This document shows, piece after piece, positions 32,718 to 43,200 of a stretch of 64,000 nucleotides of DNA. The translations under genes were made by a program, and so were the position numbers. Source of the stretch: Euzebya tangerina (GTDB lineage: Bacteria; Actinomycetota; Nitriliruptoria; Euzebyales; Euzebyaceae); the NCBI RefSeq assembly GCF_003074135.1, contig NZ_PPDK01000001.1, positions 1,302,001-1,366,000 of the forward strand. Direction: 5' to 3'. The number at the start of each line of letters is the position of its first letter. Position 1 is the stretch's first letter. Below the pieces are notes generated by a model that was not told where the DNA came from, ran no database searches, and worked only from the letters and a program-made list of their open reading frames with translations.

Positions 32718-34259
32718 GTGAGCATCCAGCTCCCGCAGGCACAGAGCGTCCTGCGAAACCCCACCCAGGAGCAACTTCGCGACCTGGTCGCCACGATGCC
32801 CGGCTCGGAGCTGACCGAGTTCGGCAACTACAACGTCACGACCCGGGTGACCGCCCGCTCCGCTGGCTCGACCTACCTGGTCACCGACGATCCGGACTCG
32901 ACGCAGGTCCAGGTCATGTCGACGGCCGAGTACGCCGAGAACGCGGCGCGACAGGATGCCCACATCGCAAGCCGCGACATGATCCTGGTCGAGGGCTACA
33001 TCGGGCCGGAGAACTCCCCCATGCGACGGGCCGCCCGCATCTACATCGAGGCCAGCCAGGCCAACATCCCGGCGATGCAGCAACAGCTGTACTTCGACCC
33101 CGACGCCGACTGGGACGAGAGCGACGCGCTGACCATCATCTACACGCCGACGTGCCCCGCCGACGGATACCCCGGCGGCAAGCTCGTCACGATCGACCTC
33201 GAGAACGAGGTCACGCGGGTCTTCAACATCGACTACTTCGGCGAGTCGAAGATGGGCGGCCTGCGCATGTGGATGGACTGGGTGTACGAGCAGGGCGCGC
33301 TGGCGCTCCACTCCGGCGCCAAGGTCATCCCGACAGCCGACCGGCAGAAGGTGGCGCTGATCGTGGGTCTGTCCGGGACGGGCAAGACCACCACGACCTT
33401 CCAGCAGCAGAACGAGTCCCTACCGGTCCAGGACGACATCGTTGCGCTGGTCGCGGGCGGCGACGTCTACTCGACCGAAGATGGCTGCTTCGCCAAGACC
33501 ATCGGTCTCGACCCGGCGTACGAACCGACCATCCACGCGGCGCTGACCGCCCCGAACTCGTGGCTCGAGAACGTCCGTGTCTCCGACGGGGTGGTCGACT
33601 TCGACGACGACACCTACACCGCGAACGGCCGAGGAACCTTCCCCCTGGCCGACATCCCCCACCACGACCCCCGCAAGCTGGGCAAGGCCGACTTCCTGCT
33701 CATCCTCAACCGCAACGAGACCATCATCCCCGGCGTCGCCAGGATGAGCTCCCCCGAGCAGGCCGCGGCCTACTTCATGCTGGGTGAGACCAAGGGGACC
33801 TCGGCGGGCGGTGCCGCCGAAGCGGGGAAGTTCCTACGGGTGCCGGGCACGAACCCGTTCTTCATGCGCTTCGACGCCATGCAGGGCAACCGGCTGCTCG
33901 AGATGATCCACTCACTGGACTACGACTTCGGGGTGTACCTGATGTCGACGGGCAGCGTGGGCGGCGGAGAAGACGTCGAGGATTCGAAGAACATCAAGAT
34001 CCCCCACTCCTCGGCCATCGTGAAGGCCATCGCCGAGGGATCGATCGAGTGGGAGACCGACCCCGACTTCGGCTACGAGATCGCCACCGCCGTCCCCGGC
34101 ATCGATGATCTCGACCTCCTGCAGCCCCGGCGCCTGTACGAACGCACCGGCCGCAGTGAGGAGTACGCCGAGCTCGTGGCCCAGGTCAAGACCGAGCGCC
34201 AGGCCTTCATGGCCACCCACACCGGACTGAAGCCGGAGATCGTCGCCGCCCTCGGTTGA
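32718..34259 (+). CDS. pckA: ATP-type phosphoenolpyruvate carboxykinase
   Basis: The 513-aa enzyme converts oxaloacetate and ATP to PEP, ADP and CO2 (gluconeogenesis). The kinase loop GLSGTGKTTTT is at residues 217-227, and GGDVYSTEDGCFAKTIGLD is the ATP-PEPCK metal/substrate region. NYNVTTRVTARSAGSTYLV near residue 37 binds substrate. The GTG at 32718 is chosen because AAAGGAG ends 8 nt upstream. Actinobacteria usually carry the GTP-type enzyme, so this ATP-type form is noteworthy. The next gene follows after 7 nt. Confidence 0.9.
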   Translation: MSIQLPQAQSVLRNPTQEQLRDLVATMPGSELTEFGNYNVTTRVTARSAGSTYLVTDDPDSTQVQVMSTAEYAENAARQDAHIASRDMILVEGYIGPENSPMRRAARIYIEASQANIPAMQQQLYFDPDADWDESDALTIIYTPTCPADGYPGGKLVTIDLENEVTRVFNIDYFGESKMGGLRMWMDWVYEQGALALHSGAKVIPTADRQKVALIVGLSGTGKTTTTFQQQNESLPVQDDIVALVAGGDVYSTEDGCFAKTIGLDPAYEPTIHAALTAPNSWLENVRVSDGVVDFDDDTYTANGRGTFPLADIPHHDPRKLGKADFLLILNRNETIIPGVARMSSPEQAAAYFMLGETKGTSAGGAAEAGKFLRVPGTNPFFMRFDAMQGNRLLEMIHSLDYDFGVYLMSTGSVGGGEDVEDSKNIKIPHSSAIVKAIAEGSIEWETDPDFGYEIATAVPGIDDLDLLQPRRLYERTGRSEEYAELVAQVKTERQAFMATHTGLKPEIVAALG

Positions 34260-34266
34260 CCGGGGC

Positions 34267-35946
34267 GTGTCACTCTGGGGAGTGGTGACCGAACCGTTCT
34301 CCTTTCGCCGGGCCGCCCGGGACACCGCGGGGGTGGTGTGGCTCACCACGGTCTTCTGGACGTTGCTGCTGCTGGTCTGGTCGGTGGTCGTCCCGATGTT
34401 CAACGGCGCGGACGAGCCACAGCACATCGACATCAGCCTCGACGCAGCCGAGATGCCGCTCACGGGCTGGTTCGCGGCCGACGCCAGCAACACGATGAGC
34501 GAACGCCTGGGCCAGATCTCCCGCAGCCTGGGCTACTTCGACGAAGCAAGCATCGCCGACCCGGTGGCGCCACTGGGACGAAGCAGCGGGCAACGGACGC
34601 TGGAGCAGGCCCCGCCACGCGACACCCGGTTGACGTTCGATGGGCTCGACGGCCCGGCCAACCCCCAGTTCGGCCGCGTCAACCAGATGACGCAGCACCC
34701 ACCGCTGTACTACCGGCTGCAGGGCCTCCTGATCACCAGCTGGCCGGGGTGGGAGCAGCAACCGGCTGACCTCGTCATCGCCGTGATGCGGGTCCTGTCG
34801 GTGATCGTCGTCTCGCCGCTGCCCCTGCTGGCGGCGTGGACGATCCGCGGCCTGGGGTTCGACCGGACGACCGAAGCCGTGGCGGCGCTCGGCATCGTGG
34901 CCGTCCCGCAGTTCGCCCACCTCGGGTCGGTGGTCACGAACGACAGCCTGCTGATCGGGACCGGCGCCCTGGTCACGCTGCTGCTCGCCCACGTCGCCAC
35001 CGGTGACCTCTCCAGACGCACCGCGGCACGAGTGGGGGTTGCGACCCTCCTGGCCATGCTCACCAAGGGGGTTGCGCTGGTGCTCCCCGCGGCCGTCCTG
35101 GTGGCCTACTGGCGTGGTGCCCGCATCGGCGCAGCGCCGGAGGGGGTGTCCCTGGCGACCCGGCTGTCGAGGTCGTGGCAGCCCCTGGCCATCGCGGGTG
35201 GGATCAGCAGCCTGGCACTGGTGTGGTACGTCGAGAACGCCCTCCGGTTCGGGTCGTTGCAGCCGTCGATCCTGGCACCGGTTCCGCCCGCCGAACAGGG
35301 GCCCCTGGCCTTGTTCCTCAGCCGCGCCTTCGAGGTGCAGACCCGCACCTTCTGGGGCCGCACCGGTTGGGTCGAGACCGGGGTCGACACGCCGACAGCC
35401 ACCATCGCCACGGTCATCCTGCTCGTGCTGCTGGCCATCGGCTCCGTGCGCCTGAGGACCGCGCTCAGCACGGTGCTGCTGAGCCCGGCCGTCCTGGCCG
35501 TGGCCGCAGTCTGGTACGAGTCGTACAAGGTGTTCGGTGAGCCGTTCGGCATCCGCGCGGTGGCCGGTCGTTACGCGGCCGCCGGCTTCCTCGGCATCGT
35601 GGTCGTGGCCGCGATCGGCATCCGGCGGGTGCTGCCGCAGCGGCTCGCGCCCGTGGTCACCCTGCTGACCGCCGCCGGCTTCCAGGGGCTGGTGATGGCC
35701 GTCTCGCTGGTGTGGTTCTACGGCACGCCGCCGCAGGTGACCGGTCCCGGCACCGTCCAGGCCGCCGCCCAGGCCATGTTGGCGTGGGCGCCGTGGTCAC
35801 CGGCGCTGGTGAGGGGCCTGGTCCTCATCACGGCCGGGGTTGGAGTCCTGCTCGTCGTCGCCGTGCTCCGAACGGTCACGACGCCGGGCGGCGGGGAGCA
35901 GGAAGACCACCAGCGCCAAGAGCAGCGCGAGGACATCCCCGCCTGA
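34267..35946 (+). CDS. Polytopic membrane protein, DUF2142/glycosyltransferase-like
   Basis: The 559-aa protein has about 11-12 predicted membrane helices. After the first helix it has PMFNGADEPQHIDI, an acidic D-E-x-x-H motif typical of GT-C-type glycosyltransferases and DUF2142 proteins, in which the Asp-Glu pair lies in the first extracellular loop. The substrate is unknown, and a cell-surface glycan is plausible. The start could be the GTG at 34267 or GTGs at 34282/34285, which have GGGGAG upstream. Its last 150 bp overlap the end of the convergent CW_binding_2 gene. Confidence 0.75.
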   Translation: MSLWGVVTEPFSFRRAARDTAGVVWLTTVFWTLLLLVWSVVVPMFNGADEPQHIDISLDAAEMPLTGWFAADASNTMSERLGQISRSLGYFDEASIADPVAPLGRSSGQRTLEQAPPRDTRLTFDGLDGPANPQFGRVNQMTQHPPLYYRLQGLLITSWPGWEQQPADLVIAVMRVLSVIVVSPLPLLAAWTIRGLGFDRTTEAVAALGIVAVPQFAHLGSVVTNDSLLIGTGALVTLLLAHVATGDLSRRTAARVGVATLLAMLTKGVALVLPAAVLVAYWRGARIGAAPEGVSLATRLSRSWQPLAIAGGISSLALVWYVENALRFGSLQPSILAPVPPAEQGPLALFLSRAFEVQTRTFWGRTGWVETGVDTPTATIATVILLVLLAIGSVRLRTALSTVLLSPAVLAVAAVWYESYKVFGEPFGIRAVAGRYAAAGFLGIVVVAAIGIRRVLPQRLAPVVTLLTAAGFQGLVMAVSLVWFYGTPPQVTGPGTVQAAAQAMLAWAPWSPALVRGLVLITAGVGVLLVVAVLRTVTTPGGGEQEDHQRQEQREDIPA

Positions 35947-36995
35947 GGAGCGGGCCCACGCGAGGCCCTTCGAGACCGGTTGGCGAACGCCGAACTCGGA
36001 CGCAACCCGGGTGACCAGACCGTCGGAGAGCGTCGAGAGCCCGCCGAAGACCAGCAGCCGGTCCGCCTGGAGGTCCTCACCCACCGCGTAGATGTCGTCG
36101 AGCAGCTGCTCGGGCTGTTCGGGATTCACCAGAGCGAGCGTGGCGCACTCCTGGGCGAGCAGCGGCGCAGCCGACGCAAGATCCGGGTAGGACAGGCTGC
36201 TACCGAGACCCAGGGTGCCGCGGTCACAGGCCGCGTAGGACGCCGGCGGCCGATCGATGGCCACGCGATCCAACTCGATACCCAAGCTGCGCAGCTGCCC
36301 CGGCAGTGGCGTCATGAGGTGCTCCTGGTCGTCCAGGAAGACCGCGCGCTCCGTCCGCTGGTCGCGCAGGAACTCGACCACGTCCGGCCCGATTCCGCCG
36401 TCGGTGTAGGGCAGGATCGGGGCAGCGTCACGCGTGGCCCAGGGCGCGAGGCGGGCCGCCCCCTGCCACGCCTCCACACTGACGTCGTCGGTCAGGTAGA
36501 CCACCGGTGCCGGACCCATGCGACCGGCGATCCCCAGCGCCAGGTCATCCAGCGTGGCCGAAAGGAGGAGATCGACGTCGATGTCGAGGTTGTCCACACC
36601 GGCCCGCAGCGCCGGGCTCACCTCCTCGGTCAGGGCGACGAGCACGACAGACGTGGCCTCCAGCCGCGCCAGTTCGCCGGCAGCGTCGTCGGTCAGGCGG
36701 TCGGTGGCGGTCAGCAGGACAGGGCCGTCCAGCGTGGCGGCCAATGGCGCGGCCATCGCGGCCACGATGGGTGCATCGGCCACGGTGAGCACCACGGTGT
36801 CGGCCCGACCGAAGGCGAGAGCCGACAGGGCCGCGCTGGTGGCGAAGCGGTCACTGCCACCAATTCGTTGGACTGTTCCTGATTCCTTCTGGGCGAGTGC
36901 GGTGCCACTCAGAAGGAGCACGACGACAACAAGGCCGATCAGACACGCAAGAGCGCGTCCTGCACCACGCCGTGCACCCCCAGGTCGGATCAGGA
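35797..36995 (-). CDS. CW_binding_2-like protein with signal peptide and C-terminal membrane anchor
   Basis: The frame encodes a CW_binding_2-like module (VQRIGGSDRFATSAALSALAFG, then repeats such as ADAPIVAAMAAPLAATLDGPVLLTATDRL). Further similar segments follow, then a C-terminal membrane helix (GDVLALLLALVVFLLPAARRR) and a charged tail. The only canonical start (GTG at 36921) would cut the signal peptide. In-frame codons upstream encode IRPGGARRGAGRALACLIGLVVVVLLLSGTALAQ, a proper signal sequence, preceded by a CTG near 36993. The 5' end given is approximate. The 3' end overlaps the DUF2142-like gene by 150 bp. Confidence 0.65.
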
Positions 36996-37541
36996 CTTCT
37001 TGTACAAGGTCGGCGCTCGACCGGGGCCACTGTGATCGGGGTCCGTTCCCAATTCAGCAACTCGACCCGCGTCAACCTCGATGCCTATTGCTTTGCGCAC
37101 AACCGCTGCTGAGGCTCCGGAGATGTTCTGCAATTGCTTGACGGTGAACGCAGCCGTCGGAATAGCGGCAATGACTTCTTCGGTCGTGACCCGGGTGCCC
37201 GACCGCTTGCTGGAACTGCGTGATTTACGGCCACCCCGGACCGAGGTGAACCCGGCGCGCTTCAGCACAGCCGCGGGCACGCCTTCAGCGATGAACGCCT
37301 CGCCACTGATCCCGGCCTCGTCCGCCCACGCCTTGGCGTGCATGACGAACTCGTCCTCGGCTGCCTCCAGGGACGGCGCCTGGAGATCGCGCAACTCCTC
37401 TTGGAGTTCCAGTCGCTTGATCACATCCTCGGAGGACTCCAGTTCGGCGGACTTCTCGGCGATGGCCGTCTCGTCCTTCAGTGATTCGGGATCCCGAAGC
37501 GCTGTCAAATACGAGCGAACTGCTTCAACCGGCGTGGCCAT
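36990..37541 (-). CDS. Conserved hypothetical protein with a possible C-terminal HTH
   Basis: The 183-aa protein starts MATPVEAVRSYLTALRDPES. It has a charged helical N-terminal half (about 20-95), a basic Ser-rich linker (GGRKSRSSSKRSGTRV) and a C-terminal segment, TTEEVIAAIPTAAFTVKQLQNISGASAAVVRKAI, that looks like a helix-turn-helix. DNA binding is plausible but unproven. Base composition is less GC-rich than in the neighbours. An AT-rich promoter-like region (TTGTGC, 16 nt, TAGGAT on the minus strand) lies upstream near 37605-37640. Confidence 0.65.
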   Translation of the reverse strand: MATPVEAVRSYLTALRDPESLKDETAIAEKSAELESSEDVIKRLELQEELRDLQAPSLEAAEDEFVMHAKAWADEAGISGEAFIAEGVPAAVLKRAGFTSVRGGRKSRSSSKRSGTRVTTEEVIAAIPTAAFTVKQLQNISGASAAVVRKAIGIEVDAGRVAELGTDPDHSGPGRAPTLYKKS

Positions 37542-37675
37542 GATGTGTGAATCCTCAAGCTGTGGTGAACGACGTGTGAACCCACCCCTGTGACGAAAGG
37601 TTGGAAGAGGATCCTACGTCACAAACAAGATTGCACAACAAACGAGACCGGCTTCTTGCTACGGGGCCAGAAGAG

Positions 37676-37909
37676 TCAGGTGACGTTGATCGACCGGGCG
37701 ACCCGCATCAACTCTGCGGCCCGCACTTCGAAGTCCCGTGCTCGCACCAGATCTCCCTTTGCCCGGCAGGATCGGCCGCGGGCGGCGATGCAGACCGCGC
37801 GCTGCACCATCTCCGCGCGGAGGGCACGCAGCGACAGCGTGGAGGCGGGCGTGTAGTCGACGGTCGGGGCGACCGCCGAGGACATGGGCGAGGAGAGAGG
37901 AGGACTCAT
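37676..37909 (-). CDS. Possible small helical protein
   Basis: A 77-aa frame has a low-complexity start (MSPPLSSPMSSAVAPTV) and a basic, helical C-terminal half with RARDFEVRAAELMRVA. Nothing on the opposite strand is a better gene candidate. No ribosome-binding site is evident and no family is recognised. The rest of 37542-38081 shows no gene that I can support. Confidence 0.3.
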   Translation of the reverse strand: MSPPLSSPMSSAVAPTVDYTPASTLSLRALRAEMVQRAVCIAARGRSCRAKGDLVRARDFEVRAAELMRVARSINVT

Positions 37910-38081
37910 GGCTGTGCGGGGAAGAGCGCAGGGGAATCAGTAGCCGGGGAAGCGGGCCGGTCGTATCAGGAACACCAGTGTTGACGTCATCACACCGAGG
38001 ATGCCAACTGCCCGAATGGACATTTCATGAACAGCAATCGGTGGAAAGATCGCCGGGCTTGAGCGAAAGTCGTGGCTGGTG

Positions 38082-38687
38082 ATGTTCGACGAAGAAGTCG
38101 CAGCGCGGGTTCGCGAGGGCGACCCCGACGCGGTTGGTGAGGTGTATGTACACCTCGCCGATCGCCTGCTCGGGTATCTCATCGCCCGGGTCCGAGACCG
38201 TGCCACCGCGGAGGATCTCGTGGAGGCGACCTTCATCGAGCTGCTGCGCAAGGGGCACACGATCACCGGCGGAGCTGCTGCGATCAAGGTGTGGCTGTTC
38301 CGAGCCGCCTACTTCAACGCCCTTGACCACATGCGCAAGGTCAAGCGCCGGGCGGAGGAGATGACGAACGACTTCGCCGGATTCGATGTCGAGGAGGAGG
38401 CCGAGGGTCCCGACGAGATCGCCATCCGCAGGGAGCGCCGGCGGATCGTCCGTGCTGCCATGGCCCATCTCTCCGACGACCAACGAGCCGTGCTCGAGAT
38501 GCGCTACGTCGCCGAGCTCAGCGCGCCGGAGACTGCCGCGATCCTGGGCAAGACCGAGGGTGCCGTCCGGTCCCTCCAACACCGGGGTGAGCGGGCGCTC
38601 GGCCGCATGCTCGAGGGCTCCGCGTCAGCGCCGGAACTGACCTTGGAGAACGATTTTCCACCGGGCGCACCGGACGCCCCCTTCTGA
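38082..38687 (+). CDS. ECF-type RNA polymerase sigma factor
   Basis: The 201-aa protein has sigma region 2 (residues 13-75, YVHLADRLLGYLIARVRDRATAEDLVEATFIELLRKG) and region 4 (about 125-180, MAHLSDDQRAVLEMRYVAELSAPETAAILGKTEGAVRSLQHRGERAL). It directs core RNA polymerase to a small regulon. The following gene encodes a DUF5667 membrane protein that is probably its regulator. The start may be this ATG or the GTG three bases earlier. Confidence 0.9.
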   Translation: MFDEEVAARVREGDPDAVGEVYVHLADRLLGYLIARVRDRATAEDLVEATFIELLRKGHTITGGAAAIKVWLFRAAYFNALDHMRKVKRRAEEMTNDFAGFDVEEEAEGPDEIAIRRERRRIVRAAMAHLSDDQRAVLEMRYVAELSAPETAAILGKTEGAVRSLQHRGERALGRMLEGSASAPELTLENDFPPGAPDAPF

Positions 38688-38706
38688 GCGTCTTTATCAC
38701 ACACCC

Positions 38707-39930
38707 ATGACCTCTCACGACCGTCCCGACCGCAACCCGGCCATCGCCGAGTTGCTGGAGGATGCCTTCATCTCGCCGGTCGACGTCGAGACGGCCGCCC
38801 GCCACCTGTGGGCCATCCATCATGAGGCCGACCTTGTCGCCGGGGCCCGGTCGGTGGCCGAGCCGGTCGCCGGCGACGTCGAGCTGGCCGAGGAACCCCC
38901 GGTCTCGCTCGCCACGCGGCGCTTCCCCCGAGCTCTGGCTCCGCTGGTCGCCCTGATCATGTTGATGTCGATGTCGAGCGTCGCCGTGGCGGCCAGTCGA
39001 GGCTCCCTCCCGGGGGACGTGCTCTATGGCCTCAAGCGCGGCCAGGAGACCGCCCAGCTCGTCTTCACCCGTGACCCTGTCCAGCGCGTGCAACTCCAGG
39101 TCGAGTTCGCCGCCATCAGGTTGGAGGAGATCCGCGCCATCGGGACCACCAGGCCCGAGGTCGTTCCCGATCTGGTGGCCGAGATCACGGAGACGCTGAC
39201 CGAGGTGCAGCAGGCCGCCTCCGCCGATCCGACCAGCGGTCCCGCCGTGATCGCGAGCGCCGAGCGCCTGCGGGAACAGACCTCGCAGGAAGTTGCCGGG
39301 CTGGGGTTGCCCAGTGACATCGACGAGCAGGTGGGCCAGGTGCTGGCTGATGCCGGCGACGACGAGGGCGACGAGGGCGAGGTCGCCGCGGCTGCCAGCG
39401 TCTCCGCAACGCCGTCGGCCTCGACGGTGGCCACCGCCGCCGAGCCAGAGGAGGGCGAGGATGAGGCGACGGAGCCGCCGGTTGCCACCGAGCCAGCCGA
39501 CCCCGACGCCACGGCCGTGCCCGGTACCGGCGCCAGCGCCGAGCCCGGCCAGACCACGGACGAGGACCGGGAGTCGCTGACGGCCTCGGACGACGCCAGG
39601 CCTGCCGCGGCCGCCACGGCCGCTGACTCCACCACCACCTCCGATGGGAGCCCTGACACCGGCTCGACGGGAGCTGTTACGACCGGGAGTCCGGGCGCAC
39701 CTCCCGCCGCCACGGTCGAACCGGTCCCGGCTGACCAGCCGACGGAGATCCGTCCGCCGGACGTCGTCACCGGCCCTCCGATCCCACCCCTGGAGGCGCC
39801 ACCGGCGGTGCAGGCCCCCGCGCCCGTCTCACCCCCGAGCGCCGGTCCGACTGCTGTCCCGTTGCCTCCACCGACGCCGGAGCCGACCCCGTCCGGCTCG
39901 GAGCCCTCGGGCCCGACGGCGACGCCGTAG
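38707..39930 (+). CDS. DUF5667 membrane protein, probable sigma-factor regulator
   Basis: The 407-aa protein has a cytoplasmic N-terminus of about 77 residues and one membrane helix (ALAPLVALIMLMSMSSVAVAA). The DUF5667 segment follows (SLPGDVLYGLKRGQETAQLVFTRDPVQRVQLQVEFAAIRLEEI). The last 200 residues are a Glu/Thr/Pro/Ala-rich, presumably unstructured extracellular tail. Its place 19 nt after the ECF sigma gene, plus the short cytoplasmic domain, fits an anti-sigma-like regulator. The tail may span or contact the cell wall. Confidence 0.75.
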   Translation: MTSHDRPDRNPAIAELLEDAFISPVDVETAARHLWAIHHEADLVAGARSVAEPVAGDVELAEEPPVSLATRRFPRALAPLVALIMLMSMSSVAVAASRGSLPGDVLYGLKRGQETAQLVFTRDPVQRVQLQVEFAAIRLEEIRAIGTTRPEVVPDLVAEITETLTEVQQAASADPTSGPAVIASAERLREQTSQEVAGLGLPSDIDEQVGQVLADAGDDEGDEGEVAAAASVSATPSASTVATAAEPEEGEDEATEPPVATEPADPDATAVPGTGASAEPGQTTDEDRESLTASDDARPAAAATAADSTTTSDGSPDTGSTGAVTTGSPGAPPAATVEPVPADQPTEIRPPDVVTGPPIPPLEAPPAVQAPAPVSPPSAGPTAVPLPPPTPEPTPSGSEPSGPTATP

Positions 39931-40217
39931 GACCGCCTCGCTCAGCGGGCTCGACCGACGAGCCAGATCGCTCACAGCGAGGACGGACTTGACGTGCTCG
40001 ACGACCCCGTCGGTGAACGCCCTTCGTCTCATGGGAGACAAGCAGTTGGTGTCCGGCAGGAGGTTCCGGGTGAGAACCACAATGGCGTCGGCTCGCTCAA
40101 CGCCATGTGATGCCCGCACCCCGCATCCCCGGCTGCGGGTCGGCGTCGCCGGGTAGCGGACCGGCTGTCACGACCTCCAGCCTCATCCGTCACGACCTCC
40201 AACGGCATTCGGAAGGC
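39931..40217. other. Intergenic stretch without a supported gene
   Basis: This 287-nt gap lies between the convergent DUF5667 and metH genes. GTCACGACCTCCA occurs twice, at about 40167-40179 and 40189-40201. A minus-strand frame of 96 codons crosses the gap but runs antisense to the DUF5667 tail and shows no recognisable domain. No terminator with a T tract was seen. Confidence 0.5.
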
Positions 40218-43200
40218 TCAGCGGGCGTTGAAGTACTTCGCCTCGGGGTGGTGGACGATCATGGCGTCGGTCGACTGCTCGGGGACGAGTTGGAACTCCT
40301 CGCTCAACTCCAAGCCGACCCGGCCCGCGTCGAGCAGGTCGAAGAGGGGAGCCCGTGACTCGAGGTCGGGGCAGGCGGCGTAGCCGAAGGAGTACCGCGA
40401 CCCCTGGTAGCCCTGCTTGAACAGGCCCGTCGCCTCCGCAGCATCGTCACCATCGATGCCCAACTCGGCACGGATGCGCTTGTGCCACATCTCGGCCAGC
40501 GCCTCGGCCATCTCCACGCCGAGCCCGTGCAGGTACAGGTACTCGGTGTAGGCGTTCTCGGCGAACAGTTCCGCCGCGCGTTCGCTGACCCGACGGCCCA
40601 TGGTCACGGCGTGGAAGGCGATCACGTCCCGCTCCCCTGACTCGACCGATCGGAAGAAGTCCGGGATGCACAGCCGCTTCCCACGGGTCTGCCGTGGGTA
40701 GGTGAAGCGGGCGGCGACCTCACCCGAGTCCGGTGCGGCGTACACCAACAGGTCATTGCCCTCGGACTGGCAGGCGAAGTAGCCGTGGACGGCCTCGGGC
40801 ACCAGCAGCGACTCGGCGCGTGCGGTGGCCATGATCTTGCGAAGCGCCGCCTCGCCGTCCTCTCGTTGATCGCGGTCGAAGCCCCACTGGTTGCGGAACA
40901 GCGTGGTGAGGTTCAGGTACTCGGCGATGTCGTCCAGCGGGACGCCTCGCGTGACGCGTGTGCCCCAGAACGGGGGCTCCGGGACCTCCACCGTGCGAGA
41001 GACGGTCGGGGCGACCACCTCACTGGTGTCGCTCGACTCGATCGTCCCGGTTGACGCCACCCGACGCTGGCCGATCTCGCGCCCCCACGTCTCGTCGACC
41101 GGAGCGCCGCTCTTGCGGGCAGCCACCTGATCCATGACGTGCAGGCCGCTGAACGCGTCCTTGCAGTAGAACAGCGGCCCGCCGTACCGCTCGCGCAGAT
41201 CGATCTCCACGTAGTTGCGGGTCAGCGCGGCCCCGCCGAGCAGGACCGGGAAGTGGTCCAGCTTCCGACGGGTCAATTCGTCGAGGTCGTCGCGCATCAC
41301 GACCGTGGACTTGACCAGTAGGCCAGACAGTCCGATGGCATCGGCCTCGAAGTCCTCCGCCGCCTGCACGATTGCGTCGATCGGCTGCTTGATGCCGATG
41401 TTGCGGACGTCGTAGCCGTTGTTGGTGAGGATGATGTCGACCAGGTTCTTCCCGATGTCGTGCACATCACCCTTGACGGTCGCCAGGACGACGCGGGCCT
41501 TCCCGCCGGCATCCGCCGCGTCCATGTGCGGTTCCAGGTACGCGACCGCCGCCTTCATGGTCTCGGCGGACTGCAGCACGAAGGGCAGCTGCATCTCACC
41601 CGCGCCGAACCGGTCGCCGACGACCTTCATGCCGGCCAGCAGGTGGGTGTTGATGATGTCGAGCGGCGCGAGACCGTCAGACATGGCCGCGGCCAGGTCG
41701 CCGTCGAGGCCGTCGCGCTCACCGTCGATGATGCGCTGCTCCAGGCGCTCGACCAAGGGCAACTCGGCCAGCGACTCCTTGGTGGAGATGGTGCCGGAGA
41801 CCCCCTCGAACACCGCCATCAGCCGATGCAGCGGGTCGTAGTCGGGGCCGCCGGTGCCGTTCTGGCCGGCACGGCCACGGCGGTCGTGGATCAGGTCCTC
41901 GCAGATGACCCGCGTCTCGTCGTCGATCTTGGCCAGTGGCAGGATCTTGGAGGCGTGGACGATGGCGGAGTCGAGGCCACGCGCCACCGCCTCGTGCAGG
42001 AACACGCTGTTCAGCGCCTGGCGTGCCGCCGGGGACAGCCCGAACGACACGTTGGAGACGCCCAAGGTGGTGTGGCAGCCCGGCACCTCGGCCTTGATCT
42101 GCTCGATGGCCTCGAGCGTGGCCAGGCCGTCCTTGCGGAGGTCCTCCTGCCCTGACCCGAGCGGGAACGTCAGGGTGTCGAAGATGAGGTCGGCCGGCTC
42201 CAAGCCGTACTCGTCCAGGCCGATATCGGCGATGCGCTTGCAGACGTCGACCTTCCACGGCGTGGTCCGAGCCTGACCCTCCTCGTCGATGGCCAGCGCG
42301 ATCACGGCCGAGCCATGTCGCTTGGCCAGGGGGAAGAGGACGTCGGCCTTGCGGCGACCGTCCTCCAGGTTGACGGAGTTGATGACGGCACGGCCCGCGA
42401 GCCGCTTGAGCGCAGCCTCGACGACCTCCACCTCGGTCGAGTCCACCACCAGCGGCAGGGTCGACTTGGTGGCCAGGTGGCTGACCAGGTTGACCATGTC
42501 GTCGCTGCCGTCGCGGCCGACGTAGTCGACACAGACGTCCAGGGAGTTGGCCCCCTCGCCGGTCTGGGTCTTGGCGATGGACAGCATCTGGTCCAGGTCA
42601 CCAGCCAGGAGGTGCTCCCGGAAGGCCTTGGAGCCGTTGGCGTTCAGCCGCTCACCGATGATGTGGAACGACAGCTCCTGCTTGAGCGGAACACTCGAGT
42701 AGAGCGAGGCCAGGGCCGGGGTCCACTCCACGTCGCGCGGGGCGGGGGTCAGGTCCTTCACCGTGTCGACGACGTGCCGCAGGTGCTCGGGTGTGGTGCC
42801 GCAGCAGCCGCCGACGATCTGGACCCCGAGGTCCGAGACGAACTCGGCGTGGGCACTCGCCAGCGCCTCAGGGCTCAGCGGGTAGCAGGTGACCCCATCG
42901 ATCATCTCCGGCATGCCGGCGTTCGGGATGATCGAGATGGGCTTGCGGCTGTTGCGGGAGAGGTAGCGGACGTGCTCGCGCATGTCGTCGGGCCCGGTGG
43001 CGCAGTTCATCCCGATGACGTCGACCCCGAGCGGGTCCAGGGCGGTCACGGCCGCGCCGATCTCGGAGCCGAGGAGCATCGTGTTTATGCCCTGCTCGAT
43101 GGTCACCTGGACCATGAGCGGCACGGTGATCCCCTCGGCCGCCATGCCGTCGTGGCAGGCCGCGATGGCCGCCTTCGCCTGCAGCAGGTCGAACACGGTC

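Noticed and set aside
37909-37944. 11-codon ORF with a good ribosome-binding site (GGAGG) as a leader peptide
   Set aside because: No regulated gene follows directly and no attenuator structure was seen, so it is not supported.
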